Part shown: piece by piece, positions 32,184 to 41,110 of the stretch
Layout of the letters: each line of letters starts with the position of its first letter
Position numbering within the stretch: position 1 is the stretch's first letter
Assembly (NCBI GenBank): GCA_035622995.1
Contig: DASPUI010000158.1
Span: 6,298 to 70,297, forward strand
Length of the DNA stretch: 64,000 bases
DNA from: DASPUI01 sp035622995
Lineage (GTDB): Bacteria > Verrucomicrobiota > Verrucomicrobiia > Chthoniobacterales > UBA10450
Direction: 5' to 3'
Notes under the pieces: model-generated
Databases searched by the model: none
What the model was told of the DNA's origin: nothing
The model's input: only the letters and a program-made list of their open reading frames with translations
Made by a program: the position numbers and the translations under genes

Positions 32184-34187
32184 TTACGAGCAGCGATAAA
32201 AGCTGGGGCGATGGCCGAGGCCGCTACGGTAATTCAGATACGTTGCAAGCGCGAGGAGCGGGAAATTCTGGCGATAAAAATCGTATTTTAGATAAAACAC
32301 ACCGGGAAATCCGGTCCCAGTGATCTGCGGTTCCTCCCACGAACCGTCGGCTTTCTGCGAACGCAAAAGGAAACGCAAACCGCGTTGAATACTCGAACGG
32401 TCAAGGTCGCCACAGGCACAGATGCCCATTAACGCCCAGGCTGTTTGCGATGCCGTGCTTTCGCCGATTCCTTTCAAGCCTGCATTTTCGTAGGTCGCAC
32501 ACGTTTCACCCCAACCGCCGTCCTCGTGCTGACAACTTTCGAGCCAATCGCGTCCTCGTAAAATCCAGGACTGGGTCATGTCCTCGCCGATGGCACGAAG
32601 TCCGCGCAGCACCTGCCATGTACCGTAAATATAATTAACACCCCAGCGGCCGTACCAGGATCCGTCGTTCTCCTGAGTATCAATCAGGAATCGAACCGCG
32701 TCCCGCACGCAACGCTGTCTCGGATCAAATCCAACATAACCGAACAACTCCAGCGTGCGCGCGGTCAGATCGCTGCAAGTCGGATCAAGAATTGCATTGT
32801 GGTCGGCAAACGGCATGTCCTCCAGCCAGTGAGTCGTTACATCCTTATCGAAGGCAGCCCAACCGCCGTCGCGACATTGGAAGCTGAGCTGCCACGCGAT
32901 GGCGCGCCGAAACAATTCGTTGAGTCCCTTTTCATCCTGCGGCCTAACAAGTCGCAGCGCCATTAACACCATCGCGGTGTCGTCCGTGTCCGGATAATAA
33001 ACATTGTGGTATTCAAACGCCCAGCCGCTCGCTTCAGCATGCGGATTATTCATCGTCCAATCCCCGCGGATTCGAACTTCTTTGTTCGTTAGCCAGGAGG
33101 CCGCGCGCCGAACCGCTGGATGTTCGGAGGAAACACCGGATTCGACCAGCGAGATAATATTGATGGCGGTGTCCCACACCGGAGAGAGGCAGGGTTGAAT
33201 ACGAAAATCCTCCTCGTCGTTAACAAAGAGTCCGGCAAAATCTTTGACCGCCTTTTGGTAAACGGAATGTTGCTTGGAGAAACCAAGAACGCGCAACGCG
33301 ATCAAGCAATTGAGCATGGCCGGATAAACCGTGGCCAATCCATCGCTGCCTTGGCCGATGCGTTCCAGCATCCAGCGCTCGGCTTCCTGCAGCGCACGAT
33401 GACGCATCGGATGAAAACTGAGCGGATGCAAAAATTTCAAGACGGTGTCGACCCGCAGAAAGAAATTCCGCCAGGTAAAGAAGCGCTCGTCGCGTTGCAG
33501 ACGCAGGTCCTGATTCTCCGTGCCAAGCGGATAGAGCTCGTGCAGTTGTTTTTCGCCAGGAAGCGCGCGCGTTGGTTTGAAATGATTGATAATGGCCAGC
33601 GGCACGAGCATGGCGCGGCTCCAGGAGGACATTTTGTAAATGTGAAATGGGGCCCATTTCGGCAGCAAAATCATCTCAACCGGAATCGTGGGTAGATATT
33701 TCCACGGAAATTGGCCGAGCAACGCGAGATAAAGCTTGCTGAAGGTGTTCATTCGCGGAATCCCGCCGAGCCGCAAAATATTGGCTCGCGCTTCCCGCAT
33801 GAATGGAAGATCAGCTGAATAATCAGCGAGCTTGAGGGCAAAATAGGCTTTGACCGACGCGTTAATTTCGCTCGGACCACCGTGATAAATGTTCCATCCG
33901 CCGTCCGGCAGTTGGCGTTTTAGAATGTGCTCGGCGCAACGCCGTTGCATTTCGCCATCAACTTCTCCCAGCCAATGCATGAACAGGACGAAGTCGGAAC
34001 AAAGCGTGCTGTCGACCAGCAGTTCTCCGCACCAGTGCCCGTCCGGGCGCTGCTGCCGCAGTAAATTTTCCTGCGCCTGCGAGATCGCCTGCGGAATTGC
34101 CGTTTCAAGTTGCAGCCGCGCGTCAGTTCGCTCGGATTCGGCGCTTCGTAATGCAATCACGTTTTTCGACGAACTCACGATGTCCAT
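32184..34187 (-). CDS. shc: Squalene-hopene cyclase
   Basis: 667 residues. Cyclises squalene to hopene/hopanol; monotopic membrane enzyme. The catalytic DxDD motif is YPDTDDTAMV. Several QW repeats are visible (for example QRPDGHWCGELL, ENDGSWYGRWGVNYIYGTW, QKADGSWEE), and the C-terminus ends in FYLKYDFYRQNFPLLAL. It is 31 bp downstream of hpnH on the same strand, giving a minimal hopanoid cluster. hpnCDE and squalene synthase are not in this window. Confidence 0.96.
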   Translation of the reverse strand: MDIVSSSKNVIALRSAESERTDARLQLETAIPQAISQAQENLLRQQRPDGHWCGELLVDSTLCSDFVLFMHWLGEVDGEMQRRCAEHILKRQLPDGGWNIYHGGPSEINASVKAYFALKLADYSADLPFMREARANILRLGGIPRMNTFSKLYLALLGQFPWKYLPTIPVEMILLPKWAPFHIYKMSSWSRAMLVPLAIINHFKPTRALPGEKQLHELYPLGTENQDLRLQRDERFFTWRNFFLRVDTVLKFLHPLSFHPMRHRALQEAERWMLERIGQGSDGLATVYPAMLNCLIALRVLGFSKQHSVYQKAVKDFAGLFVNDEEDFRIQPCLSPVWDTAINIISLVESGVSSEHPAVRRAASWLTNKEVRIRGDWTMNNPHAEASGWAFEYHNVYYPDTDDTAMVLMALRLVRPQDEKGLNELFRRAIAWQLSFQCRDGGWAAFDKDVTTHWLEDMPFADHNAILDPTCSDLTARTLELFGYVGFDPRQRCVRDAVRFLIDTQENDGSWYGRWGVNYIYGTWQVLRGLRAIGEDMTQSWILRGRDWLESCQHEDGGWGETCATYENAGLKGIGESTASQTAWALMGICACGDLDRSSIQRGLRFLLRSQKADGSWEEPQITGTGFPGVFYLKYDFYRQNFPLLALATYLNYRSGLGHRPSFYRCS

Positions 34188-34218
34188 CTTATAAGCAATC
34201 GCCTAACAATTGTCGAAC

Positions 34219-35511
34219 CTAGGATGCCTGAGCAGTTGAAACGTCGGCGCGTTTGCCAGTCTCATGCCCGTTGCCGCAACTGACTCCGTTGAACACGACT
34301 GTCTCGCTGCCCTTCCCGGTCGGTTTTGGCTTTGGCCCGAAATTAAATTTGATGTTCTTCCAAGTGTCGCCGCGCTGCGCCTGCAGACCTAACGATGCCG
34401 TCGGCTCGTAACCACAGTGCACCATGCAGTTCTCGCAGCGTGGATCGCGCGCTACCCCCTCGACAACGCCATATCTCTCCCACTCTACTTTTTCAAGCAT
34501 CTCCGCGTAGCTCGAATAGTGCGCGTCGGTCATTAGATAGCAGGGCCCTTTCCAACCACGAATGTTGCGGGTTGGAATCGCCCAGGCCGAGCAGGTGAGA
34601 TCGCGATGACCGGCGAGGAACTCGAAATAAATCGGCGTCCCAAAAAGAGTGTAGCGATTCATCCATTCCTCGATCTTCTGGAATTTCTCAACCGTCATCT
34701 TGCGCGTTAGAAAGAAGTTCTCGGGACGCAGATTGAGCCGTTTGATCATATCCTTCTTGGCCGCGTCATATTCGTAACCGGGTGAAATGGTGTGGCCATC
34801 CACTCCGAGATCGGAAAGATAATCAAACATCTGCTCGACCTCCTCCATATCGGTCTCTTTGTAGATGGTCGTGTTGGTCGCAACCTGGTAGCCGAGAATC
34901 TTCGCCATCTTGATCGCGAGAATGCATTCTTTGAACACGCCTTCGCGCTCGACGATCAGGTCGTGAATCCGTTCCAAACCGTCGAGGTGGACATTCCAAT
35001 ACATCCATTTGCTCGGGCCAATCGTCGGCTTGTTCGGATCTTTCGGGCCCTTGCGAATTTCGGCCGCGTCTTTCTCGCTGATCAATCCCGCCTTCATCAG
35101 CTCGTCGATTTTTTGATCGACGAACTGCGGGCGGGCCAATAACTGCGACGCCATCCACTCGCGCATTTTTTTACGCATGAACATCGCGTTGGTGCAGATA
35201 TAAACGATGCGGCCCTGCTCGAGGACGCCGTTCACCAGCGCTTCGATTTGCGGATAAATGAGCGGTTCGCCCCCGCAAATCGAGACCATCGGCGCGTTGC
35301 ATTCTTCCGCCGCGCCAAGGCAGTCTTCCAGACTCATGATGTCTTTGAGTGACGTGGAATATTCGCGAATCCGCCCACAACCGGTGCAGGTGAGATTACA
35401 GGTGTGCAACGGCTCCAGTTGCAGCACGGTGGCGAATTTCTTCGTGCCACGCAGCTTCTGGCCGATCATGTAACTGGCGATTTTCGTCGTTAGGGCGAGC
35501 GGAAATCTCAT
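34219..35511 (-). CDS. hpnH: Adenosyl-hopene transferase HpnH (radical SAM)
   Basis: 430 residues. Joins adenosyl to diploptene, the first step of extended (C35) hopanoid synthesis. The radical-SAM cluster motif is CNLTCTGCGRIREY (CxxxCxxC, near residue 38), with SICGGEPLIYPQI next. The second cysteine group CENCMVHCGYEPTAS near residue 355 is typical of HpnH. A C-terminal tail of about 50 residues (FNFGPKPKPTGKGSE onwards) is longer than in many homologues. It precedes shc in the same orientation. Confidence 0.93.
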   Translation of the reverse strand: MRFPLALTTKIASYMIGQKLRGTKKFATVLQLEPLHTCNLTCTGCGRIREYSTSLKDIMSLEDCLGAAEECNAPMVSICGGEPLIYPQIEALVNGVLEQGRIVYICTNAMFMRKKMREWMASQLLARPQFVDQKIDELMKAGLISEKDAAEIRKGPKDPNKPTIGPSKWMYWNVHLDGLERIHDLIVEREGVFKECILAIKMAKILGYQVATNTTIYKETDMEEVEQMFDYLSDLGVDGHTISPGYEYDAAKKDMIKRLNLRPENFFLTRKMTVEKFQKIEEWMNRYTLFGTPIYFEFLAGHRDLTCSAWAIPTRNIRGWKGPCYLMTDAHYSSYAEMLEKVEWERYGVVEGVARDPRCENCMVHCGYEPTASLGLQAQRGDTWKNIKFNFGPKPKPTGKGSETVVFNGVSCGNGHETGKRADVSTAQAS

Positions 35512-35626
35512 AAGGTCGTGGATGTTAACGAGGGCGGCCTCAGTGTCAACGGCCTGGAAAACCCAAAATAGAGCTAACTAAGCGCTGAAAGCCAGCAAAA
35601 CCTCCGTCGCTCTGTTAGACGACAAC

Positions 35627-36136
35627 CTACGCCGACTGATTCAATTCTTTCAAGGCGCGCCGTCGGGTAAGGAAATTCCGGACGGATAAAACGAACAGGA
35701 AAACCGTCGCGCCTCCAAAGAAAGCAATTGCGGCTACGACGACGTAAGTGCCGTAAAGCGCTCGACCTAATGCCGTGAAAAGGGAAAGCCAATAAAGTGT
35801 TCCGTAACAAAGAAGCAGCTCCAAAATATAAATGATCCACCCAAAGCGACGGCGCGCGACTTTGTAATCGAAAAGAACAGCCAAAATCGGCCAGGCCAAG
35901 GCGGTCAAGGCAAACGCTCCGGCCTGCCAACTTGAAAACCGCATAACGCCGATCGCATAGGCGTACTCAAAGTCGCTGTTGCTCTGTGGAAATAACCGCT
36001 GGACAAAAGATTTACTCGGGGGCGGTGGAGGCGCATGTTCATCGCTGCGTCGCGAGCATTCGCTCAGAGGCAGACAGGTCGCCACCACCAAAACAATCGC
36101 TGCAATCAATCTGATTTTTGGCAAGATCGACATCAA
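35627..36136 (-). CDS. Small multi-pass membrane protein of unknown function
   Basis: 169 residues. It starts with a signal-anchor or signal peptide (LIAAIVLVVATCLPLSEC), possibly with a lipoprotein cysteine. Then come a proline stretch and three or four membrane helices (about residues 68-85, 95-118, 128-150), and a basic C-terminus. No family is recognised. It is flanked by hpnH downstream and the MarC-like gene upstream on the same strand. The 115 bp between it and hpnH show nothing. Confidence 0.7.
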   Translation of the reverse strand: MMSILPKIRLIAAIVLVVATCLPLSECSRRSDEHAPPPPPSKSFVQRLFPQSNSDFEYAYAIGVMRFSSWQAGAFALTALAWPILAVLFDYKVARRRFGWIIYILELLLCYGTLYWLSLFTALGRALYGTYVVVAAIAFFGGATVFLFVLSVRNFLTRRRALKELNQSA

Positions 36137-36178
36137 CTGTTAATACGCGGTCCGTTGGGTAATTCTTTCATCATTTCG

Positions 36179-36751
36179 TTAGGCACCGCGCCAGCCTCGC
36201 CGGATCAAGCTGATCGCGATGGCAGCCAACAAAAGCGCAATGATTTTCGAAACACCGTTTAATCCCTGTTTGCCCATCCAGCGGGTAAATCGCTCCGCAT
36301 TGCAAAGCGCAAGGGCCACGAGCGCAAGATTCACAAAAAGCGAAATCAAAGTGAAGACGACGCCGACCGAGTCGACCAAAATCAGCAGTGCGGTCAGAAG
36401 CGCAGGTCCGGCAATCAGCGGCATCCCTAGCGGAACAATGCCAAACTCGTTGCTGCCACCGCGATCGTGCGGACCGAATCCGACGATCTCTCGGACCGCG
36501 AGCGCCAGCAAAATCAATCCACCCCCGACCTGAAAATCTGCGACCGTGATTCCGAGCGCGGTAAAAATGATTTTGCCGAGGAAAATAAAGCCGACCGCGA
36601 CGAGCAGCCCGGTCAGAATCCCGAGCATTGCCTGATGTTTGCGGTTTTCATGAGAAGCGTTTGTGCCGAGCCCGATAAAAAGCGCAACCAGCCCGATGGG
36701 ATCGATCGCGACGAACAAAGGGATGAATGCGTATAGGAATTTTTCGATCAC
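36179..36751 (-). CDS. MarC-family (UPF0056) integral membrane protein
   Basis: About 190 residues with six membrane segments. The family motif AFIPLFVAIDPIGLVALFIGL opens the protein, and PLGMPLIAGPALLTALLIL follows helix 3. The role of MarC proteins is unknown; earlier links to antibiotic resistance were not upheld. I chose GTG 36751 (VIEKFLYAF) because a longer frame to 36955 is polar, crosses the phrase repeat at 36859-36878 and does not belong to the family. Its TAA stop is part of a GCCTAACGA copy (36176-36184). Confidence 0.8.
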   Translation of the reverse strand: MIEKFLYAFIPLFVAIDPIGLVALFIGLGTNASHENRKHQAMLGILTGLLVAVGFIFLGKIIFTALGITVADFQVGGGLILLALAVREIVGFGPHDRGGSNEFGIVPLGMPLIAGPALLTALLILVDSVGVVFTLISLFVNLALVALALCNAERFTRWMGKQGLNGVSKIIALLLAAIAISLIRRGWRGA

Positions 36752-36858
36752 ACGACTTTTCGGTAAATTGTTGCCACAACTGAACACCAGCCTTCGTCTG
36801 AAATTACGGCTTGGCAAGCAGAACGCGGATTCATCAAAATTCCTTCTCCCGGACGGGA

Positions 36859-36878
36859 AATCCGTGTAAATCTGTGGC
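36859..36878 (+). repeat. Upstream phrase repeat, copy 3
   Basis: AAATCCGTGTAAATCTGTGG, ending 24 bases before the M3 peptidase start. It is followed by CTTCTGTCTAACAAAA. Similar CTGTCTA words stand just before kynU (1963-1969) and the PadR gene (6692-6698). Confidence 0.55.
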
Positions 36879-36902
36879 CACTTCTGTCTAACAAAAATTC
36901 CT

Positions 36903-39047
36903 ATGAAATCTGCCTTTTTTGTTCCGATGATGGTTTCGCTCGGTTTTAGTTCCATCTTGCCCGCTGCCGAAATGAAAACGGTGGACGATTTTCGCGCTGC
37001 GGCTGCAAAGGCAAATTCAGTTCTGACTATTCCAGACTGGGAGCAAACGCCAGAGGCGGTCGAGTCGGCGACGAAAGATGCGATCGGGAAAGCGAACGGC
37101 GCGCTCGATCAGATCGCGGCCCAGGATTTAAAGAAAGTCACGTTCAAGAGCACAATCGTCGCGCTCGACGATCTGAGTTATCGAGTCGAGAGCGCCGGAA
37201 ACAAGGCGGAGCTTATCAAGCAAACCAACACCAACGAAGCGATGCGCACCGCCGGCGAAAATGCGGTCAAGGTTTTTCAAGATTGGGCGGTGGGCGTTGA
37301 TTATCGCGAAGATGTTTACAAAGCGATGAAGGCTTTCGCCGACACGCATCCAAAACTTTCCGGTGAAGACAAAAAGCTTTTTGACGAGACCATGCGCGAT
37401 TATCGACGCGCCGGCTTGGATTTGCCTCCGGACAAGCGCAAGGAGGTCGAGCAGCTCCGTAAGGATCTGGCCAAACTGGGGACTGATTTTGATAGCAATA
37501 TCGTCAACGCCAAGGCGCCGGTGATTTTTACAAAGGCAGATTTGGATGGAGTGCCGGATAGCTTTTTTGCGTCGCCTGGCGTGAAGACTGGAGACGACGC
37601 TTACACCGTAATGGCGAATGTAACGTTTCAATTTATCACCGTCGAAGAGAACGCGAAAAGCGAAGCGACCCGTAAGAAACTCTACGTCATTCACGACTCT
37701 CTGGCCAAAGACACCAACGCGCCGGTTTTGAATCAAATGCTCGCGTTGCGTAATAAGATCGCGCTCCGCCTCGGCTACAAATCATGGGACGATTACCAGA
37801 CCGAAATTCGAATGGCCAAGTCGGGCGAGGGCGCGAAATCGTACATTAACAATCTGATCACCGGGATTGAGCCAAAGTTTTCGGCCGAAGTCGCAACGCT
37901 GCAGAAAATGAAAGCAGCCGAGACAAATAATCCTGACGCAAAAATCTTTGTTTGGGACTGGCGCTATTACTCGAACCAACTGAACAAGCAGAAATATGAC
38001 GTCGACAAAGAAGCGCTGCGCAATTTTTTCCCTTTCCAAAAGGTGCTCGAAGGAATGTTCCGGATTTACCAGAGCATTTTCGGACTCAAATTCGAGCAAA
38101 TCACGCCGCCGTTTAAATGGATCAACGATCTCCAACTCTACGCCGTGACCGATTCCGCGACCGGTGAGCCCCTCGGCCTCTTCTATCTCGACATGTTCCC
38201 CCGCGAAGGAAAATTCAATCATTTCGCCGAGTTCGAGATCATTGGCGGCAAGTTATTGCCGGACGGCAAATACCAGCGGCCAACGGCAGCCTTGCTTTGT
38301 AATTTTCCGCCGGCAAGTGCGGACAAACCATCTCTCATGACGCATACCGATGTTGAAACGCTGTTTCACGAATTCGGCCATGCGTTGCATGAGATCACTA
38401 CGCGCGCGAAGTACGGCCGATTTGCCGGCACCCATGTCCCGCGAGATTTCGTCGAGGCACCCTCGCAAATGTTGCAAAACTGGGTTTGGGACAAAAAAGT
38501 GCTCGACACCTTCGCTGCTGATTATCGCGATCCGTCGAGAAAAATTCCGGCCGAAACAATTCAAAAGATGAATGACGCGAAGTTTGCCAACGCCGGTGTT
38601 TTTTATCGCCGGCAGTTCGCGTTTGCAGCGCTCGATCTCGCCATGCACGACGTCCATCCGGAGGACGTGCCTTATGATTGCGTTGCGATCACCAACCCGA
38701 TTCTCGAAAAAGTCTTTCTGCCAATCGACCCGGACACAACGATGGTCACTTATTTCGGTCACATGAACGGCTACGACGCCGGTTATTACGGCTACGCCTG
38801 GGCCGACGCAATTGCTGCCGACATGGCAACCGTCTTCGAAAAAGCGCACGACCGTTATCTGGACCGACAAGCCGGGTTGCGACTACGTCGTGAAATTTAC
38901 GAACAAGGAGACGCGCGTGATGTTTCCTTATCGATAGAGAAGTTCCTCGGCCGCAACCAATCGGTCGAGCCGTTCTTGAAGAAAATCGGCGTCACCGTTC
39001 AGGACAAGCATGGAAAACCGGCTGGCCCGTCGCAGGAAGCGCGGTAG
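36903..39047 (+). CDS. Secreted M3-family metallopeptidase (oligopeptidase)
   Basis: 714 residues with an N-terminal signal peptide (MKSAFFVPMMVSLGFSSILPAA), so periplasmic or outer-face. This differs from the cytoplasmic oligopeptidase A. The M3 zinc site is VETLFHEFGHALHEITT near residue 487, with the third ligand in FVEAPSQMLQNW. The N-terminal helical domain is intact. It probably trims short peptides after export. The end of the gene is followed by 76 bp containing a CTCGCGACAGGCGTGTCG stretch before the M28 remnant. Confidence 0.92.
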   Translation: MKSAFFVPMMVSLGFSSILPAAEMKTVDDFRAAAAKANSVLTIPDWEQTPEAVESATKDAIGKANGALDQIAAQDLKKVTFKSTIVALDDLSYRVESAGNKAELIKQTNTNEAMRTAGENAVKVFQDWAVGVDYREDVYKAMKAFADTHPKLSGEDKKLFDETMRDYRRAGLDLPPDKRKEVEQLRKDLAKLGTDFDSNIVNAKAPVIFTKADLDGVPDSFFASPGVKTGDDAYTVMANVTFQFITVEENAKSEATRKKLYVIHDSLAKDTNAPVLNQMLALRNKIALRLGYKSWDDYQTEIRMAKSGEGAKSYINNLITGIEPKFSAEVATLQKMKAAETNNPDAKIFVWDWRYYSNQLNKQKYDVDKEALRNFFPFQKVLEGMFRIYQSIFGLKFEQITPPFKWINDLQLYAVTDSATGEPLGLFYLDMFPREGKFNHFAEFEIIGGKLLPDGKYQRPTAALLCNFPPASADKPSLMTHTDVETLFHEFGHALHEITTRAKYGRFAGTHVPRDFVEAPSQMLQNWVWDKKVLDTFAADYRDPSRKIPAETIQKMNDAKFANAGVFYRRQFAFAALDLAMHDVHPEDVPYDCVAITNPILEKVFLPIDPDTTMVTYFGHMNGYDAGYYGYAWADAIAADMATVFEKAHDRYLDRQAGLRLRREIYEQGDARDVSLSIEKFLGRNQSVEPFLKKIGVTVQDKHGKPAGPSQEAR

Positions 39048-39123
39048 CAATTGCCTCGCGACAGGCGTGTCGGTTGCATAAATTGAAACCCGCAGTCGAA
39101 ATGGCTGCCGCGACAGAGACACA

Positions 39124-39492
39124 ATGAAAACCGCGGTTCTTATTTTTGCTTTCGGCGCGGTATCGCTTTTTGCCGGCGACCTGGAGCGCAAACTAAAGCC
39201 CGCGCTTGACGCGATCACGCCTGACGGGCTGCTCGCGCATATCAAGGTCCTTTCGTCGGACGAATTTGAAATCCGCTCACCCGACGCGCCCGTGCGTTCT
39301 GACGAATTCGATTTGAAGGATTGCCATCAAGTGACTGACGAAATTCATCCGGACTGGGACCTGGCGGGCGCAGTGCAGGATGCCGGTTTGCTGTTCGAAG
39401 TCGGTTATCAGGTCGCAAACACGGGGAAGTTTCCGAAATGGAAACCGGATAGCGAATTCAAGCCAAAACGCGACACGATGATGAAGAAGTAA
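39124..39492 (+). pseudogene. Internally deleted M28-type aminopeptidase remnant
   Basis: A 122-residue open frame that joins two ends of a much longer exported M28 peptidase. It starts with a signal peptide and LKPALDAITPDGLLAHIKVLSSDEFE, the usual N-terminus before the PA and catalytic domains. It then continues directly with CHQVTDEIHPDWDLAGAVQD and KFPKWKPDSEF, the usual C-terminal end. The roughly 400 residues between, with all zinc ligands but the last region, are gone. GACGAATT stands on both sides of the junction (39258 and 39301), as if recombination between short repeats removed the middle in frame. The product cannot be an active peptidase. Confidence 0.75.
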
Positions 39493-39540
39493 TGACTGTG
39501 CTGCTTTATCTGTTCCCTGGACTTACTCTAATTAACGCAT

Positions 39541-40275
39541 ATGCGCGTTGATTTCGTAATTGGCGGGACGCAGAAGGGTGGCACCTCGGCGCTCGATTCG
39601 TTTCTGCGACGCCATCCGGAAATTTGCATGCCGGAAACGCGGAAGGAACTGCACTTCTTCGATCGCGCGGATGAAGACAAAGATGACGAAAAATATCACG
39701 CGAATTTTCGACCGCAGACACAGCATCGCGTGATCGGCGAAGCCAGCCCGATCTACATGTATTGGGAAAGCGCGCCGTATCGGATCTGGAGTTACAACCC
39801 GCAAATGAAGTGGATTCTTGCGCTTCGAAATCCAGTCGATCGCGCATTTTCGGCCTGGAACATGGAGACAAAACGCGGCAATGAAAATTTGCCCTTTGCT
39901 GAAGCGATCGAAAAAGAACCGGAACGTTGTCGGGAAGCGCTGCCGTTGCAGCACCGCGTTTTTTCATATGTCGGCCGTGGCTACTATGCCCATCAAGTAC
40001 GCCGGCTGTTCGACATTTTTGGTCGGGAAAATTGTCTCGTTCTCTTGAGCGAAGAATTGCGATCCGATCACGAACCGACGCTCAAGCGAGTCTTTGAGTT
40101 CCTGAATATTAGTGAATCTCCCATTCCTCCGAGAGCGAACATTTTCGAGCAGGAATACGACGCGAAGATCGAGAACGAGCTGCGTTCGCGTTTGATCGAC
40201 AGGTTCCATTTCGATATCAAGCAGCTCGAAAAGCTCCTGAATCGCGATCTATCATTGTGGTATTCGAAAAAATGA
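39541..40275 (+). CDS. PAPS-dependent sulfotransferase
   Basis: 244 residues. The 5'-phosphosulfate loop is IGGTQKGGTSALDSFL (residues about 7-22) and the 3'-phosphate-binding segment is LRNPVDRAFSAWNME (about 97-111). Both are as in the heparan/NodH-type sulfotransferase family. The acceptor (glycan, lipid or other) is unknown. No signal peptide is seen, so it is cytoplasmic. The stop overlaps the ATG of the next gene as ATGA. Confidence 0.9.
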   Translation: MRVDFVIGGTQKGGTSALDSFLRRHPEICMPETRKELHFFDRADEDKDDEKYHANFRPQTQHRVIGEASPIYMYWESAPYRIWSYNPQMKWILALRNPVDRAFSAWNMETKRGNENLPFAEAIEKEPERCREALPLQHRVFSYVGRGYYAHQVRRLFDIFGRENCLVLLSEELRSDHEPTLKRVFEFLNISESPIPPRANIFEQEYDAKIENELRSRLIDRFHFDIKQLEKLLNRDLSLWYSKK

Positions 40276-40799
40276 GCCTGCCAATTCCAATCCTGAGTGC
40301 GTTGATCGGGGCGATTATTCTGCTTTTCGGTCGCAACCTGTTTTGGCTGTGCGTCGCAGCCATTGGATTCGCGGCTGGAATCGAACTCGGGCCGCACTTG
40401 ATTCACCAACCGACGCCTCTTCTGGCGCTGACCTTCGCCCTTGTCCTCGGGTTCATCGGCGCTCTGCTTGCACTATTCCTACAAAAAATTGCGATCGCAA
40501 TCGCCGGCTTTCTGGCCGGAGGAAAATTGGCGCTCGCGCTGGTAGCTGCTTTCTTCGTTCAGCTCTCGAATTATTCGCTAATCACATTCATTGTTGGAGG
40601 AATCATTGGCGCAATTTTGTTTCTGACCCTGTTTGATTGGGCGTTAATTTTCCTCTCATCAATCGTCGGAGCCTATCTCATTCAGGGCGCCGTCACGCTT
40701 CCGCCGGTTGGCAGCGCGGTGCTGTTCGTCGGGCTTGCCGCGATTGGCATCTTTTTGCAGGCAACTGGGCTGCGCAAAAGCCGGGGCGCGGTTGCCTAA
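40272..40799 (+). CDS. Multi-pass membrane protein (DUF4203-like)
   Basis: 175 residues, nearly all hydrophobic, with about six or seven helices and many glycines. The layout matches the DUF4203 type of small membrane protein; function unknown. ATG 40272 overlaps the sulfotransferase stop by ATGA, which supports this start and translational coupling. Its stop is TAA inside a GCCTAACGA copy (40794-40802). Confidence 0.75.
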   Translation: MSLPIPILSALIGAIILLFGRNLFWLCVAAIGFAAGIELGPHLIHQPTPLLALTFALVLGFIGALLALFLQKIAIAIAGFLAGGKLALALVAAFFVQLSNYSLITFIVGGIIGAILFLTLFDWALIFLSSIVGAYLIQGAVTLPPVGSAVLFVGLAAIGIFLQATGLRKSRGAVA

Positions 40800-40881
40800 C
40801 GAAATCAAATTTAACTCTGGCTGCAATACTCCACGCGCATTTTTTCTGGCAAAGCAATCGGCGAAAGTGAAGATATTCGAT

Positions 40882-41076
40882 ATGAACTCACAGAAAACTG
40901 GATTGCAGGTTGCGGCGGTCATTTTTGCGGTCTTCGCAATTGTTCATATCGTTCGGCTGGTCAAACATATATCTGTCGCTGTCGGAAATTTTCAGGTGCC
41001 GCTGGCCGTCAGCTGGGTGGCGCTAATTGTCGCCGGCGTGCTCTCAATCTGGATGTGGCGACTCTCCGGCCGATGA
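40882..41076 (+). CDS. Small two-helix membrane protein
   Basis: 64 residues. Two membrane segments are seen (VAAVIFAVFAIVHIVRLV and AVSWVALIVAGVLSIWMW) with a short loop. ATG 40882 begins directly before the first helix. There is no recognised family. It lies 82 bp after the DUF4203-like gene and 34 bp before the serine-protease-like gene, all on the same strand. Confidence 0.65.
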   Translation: MNSQKTGLQVAAVIFAVFAIVHIVRLVKHISVAVGNFQVPLAVSWVALIVAGVLSIWMWRLSGR

Positions 41077-41110
41077 GGGAATTGAGTTAGGCGAGGAGAG
41101 CGACGCAGAT

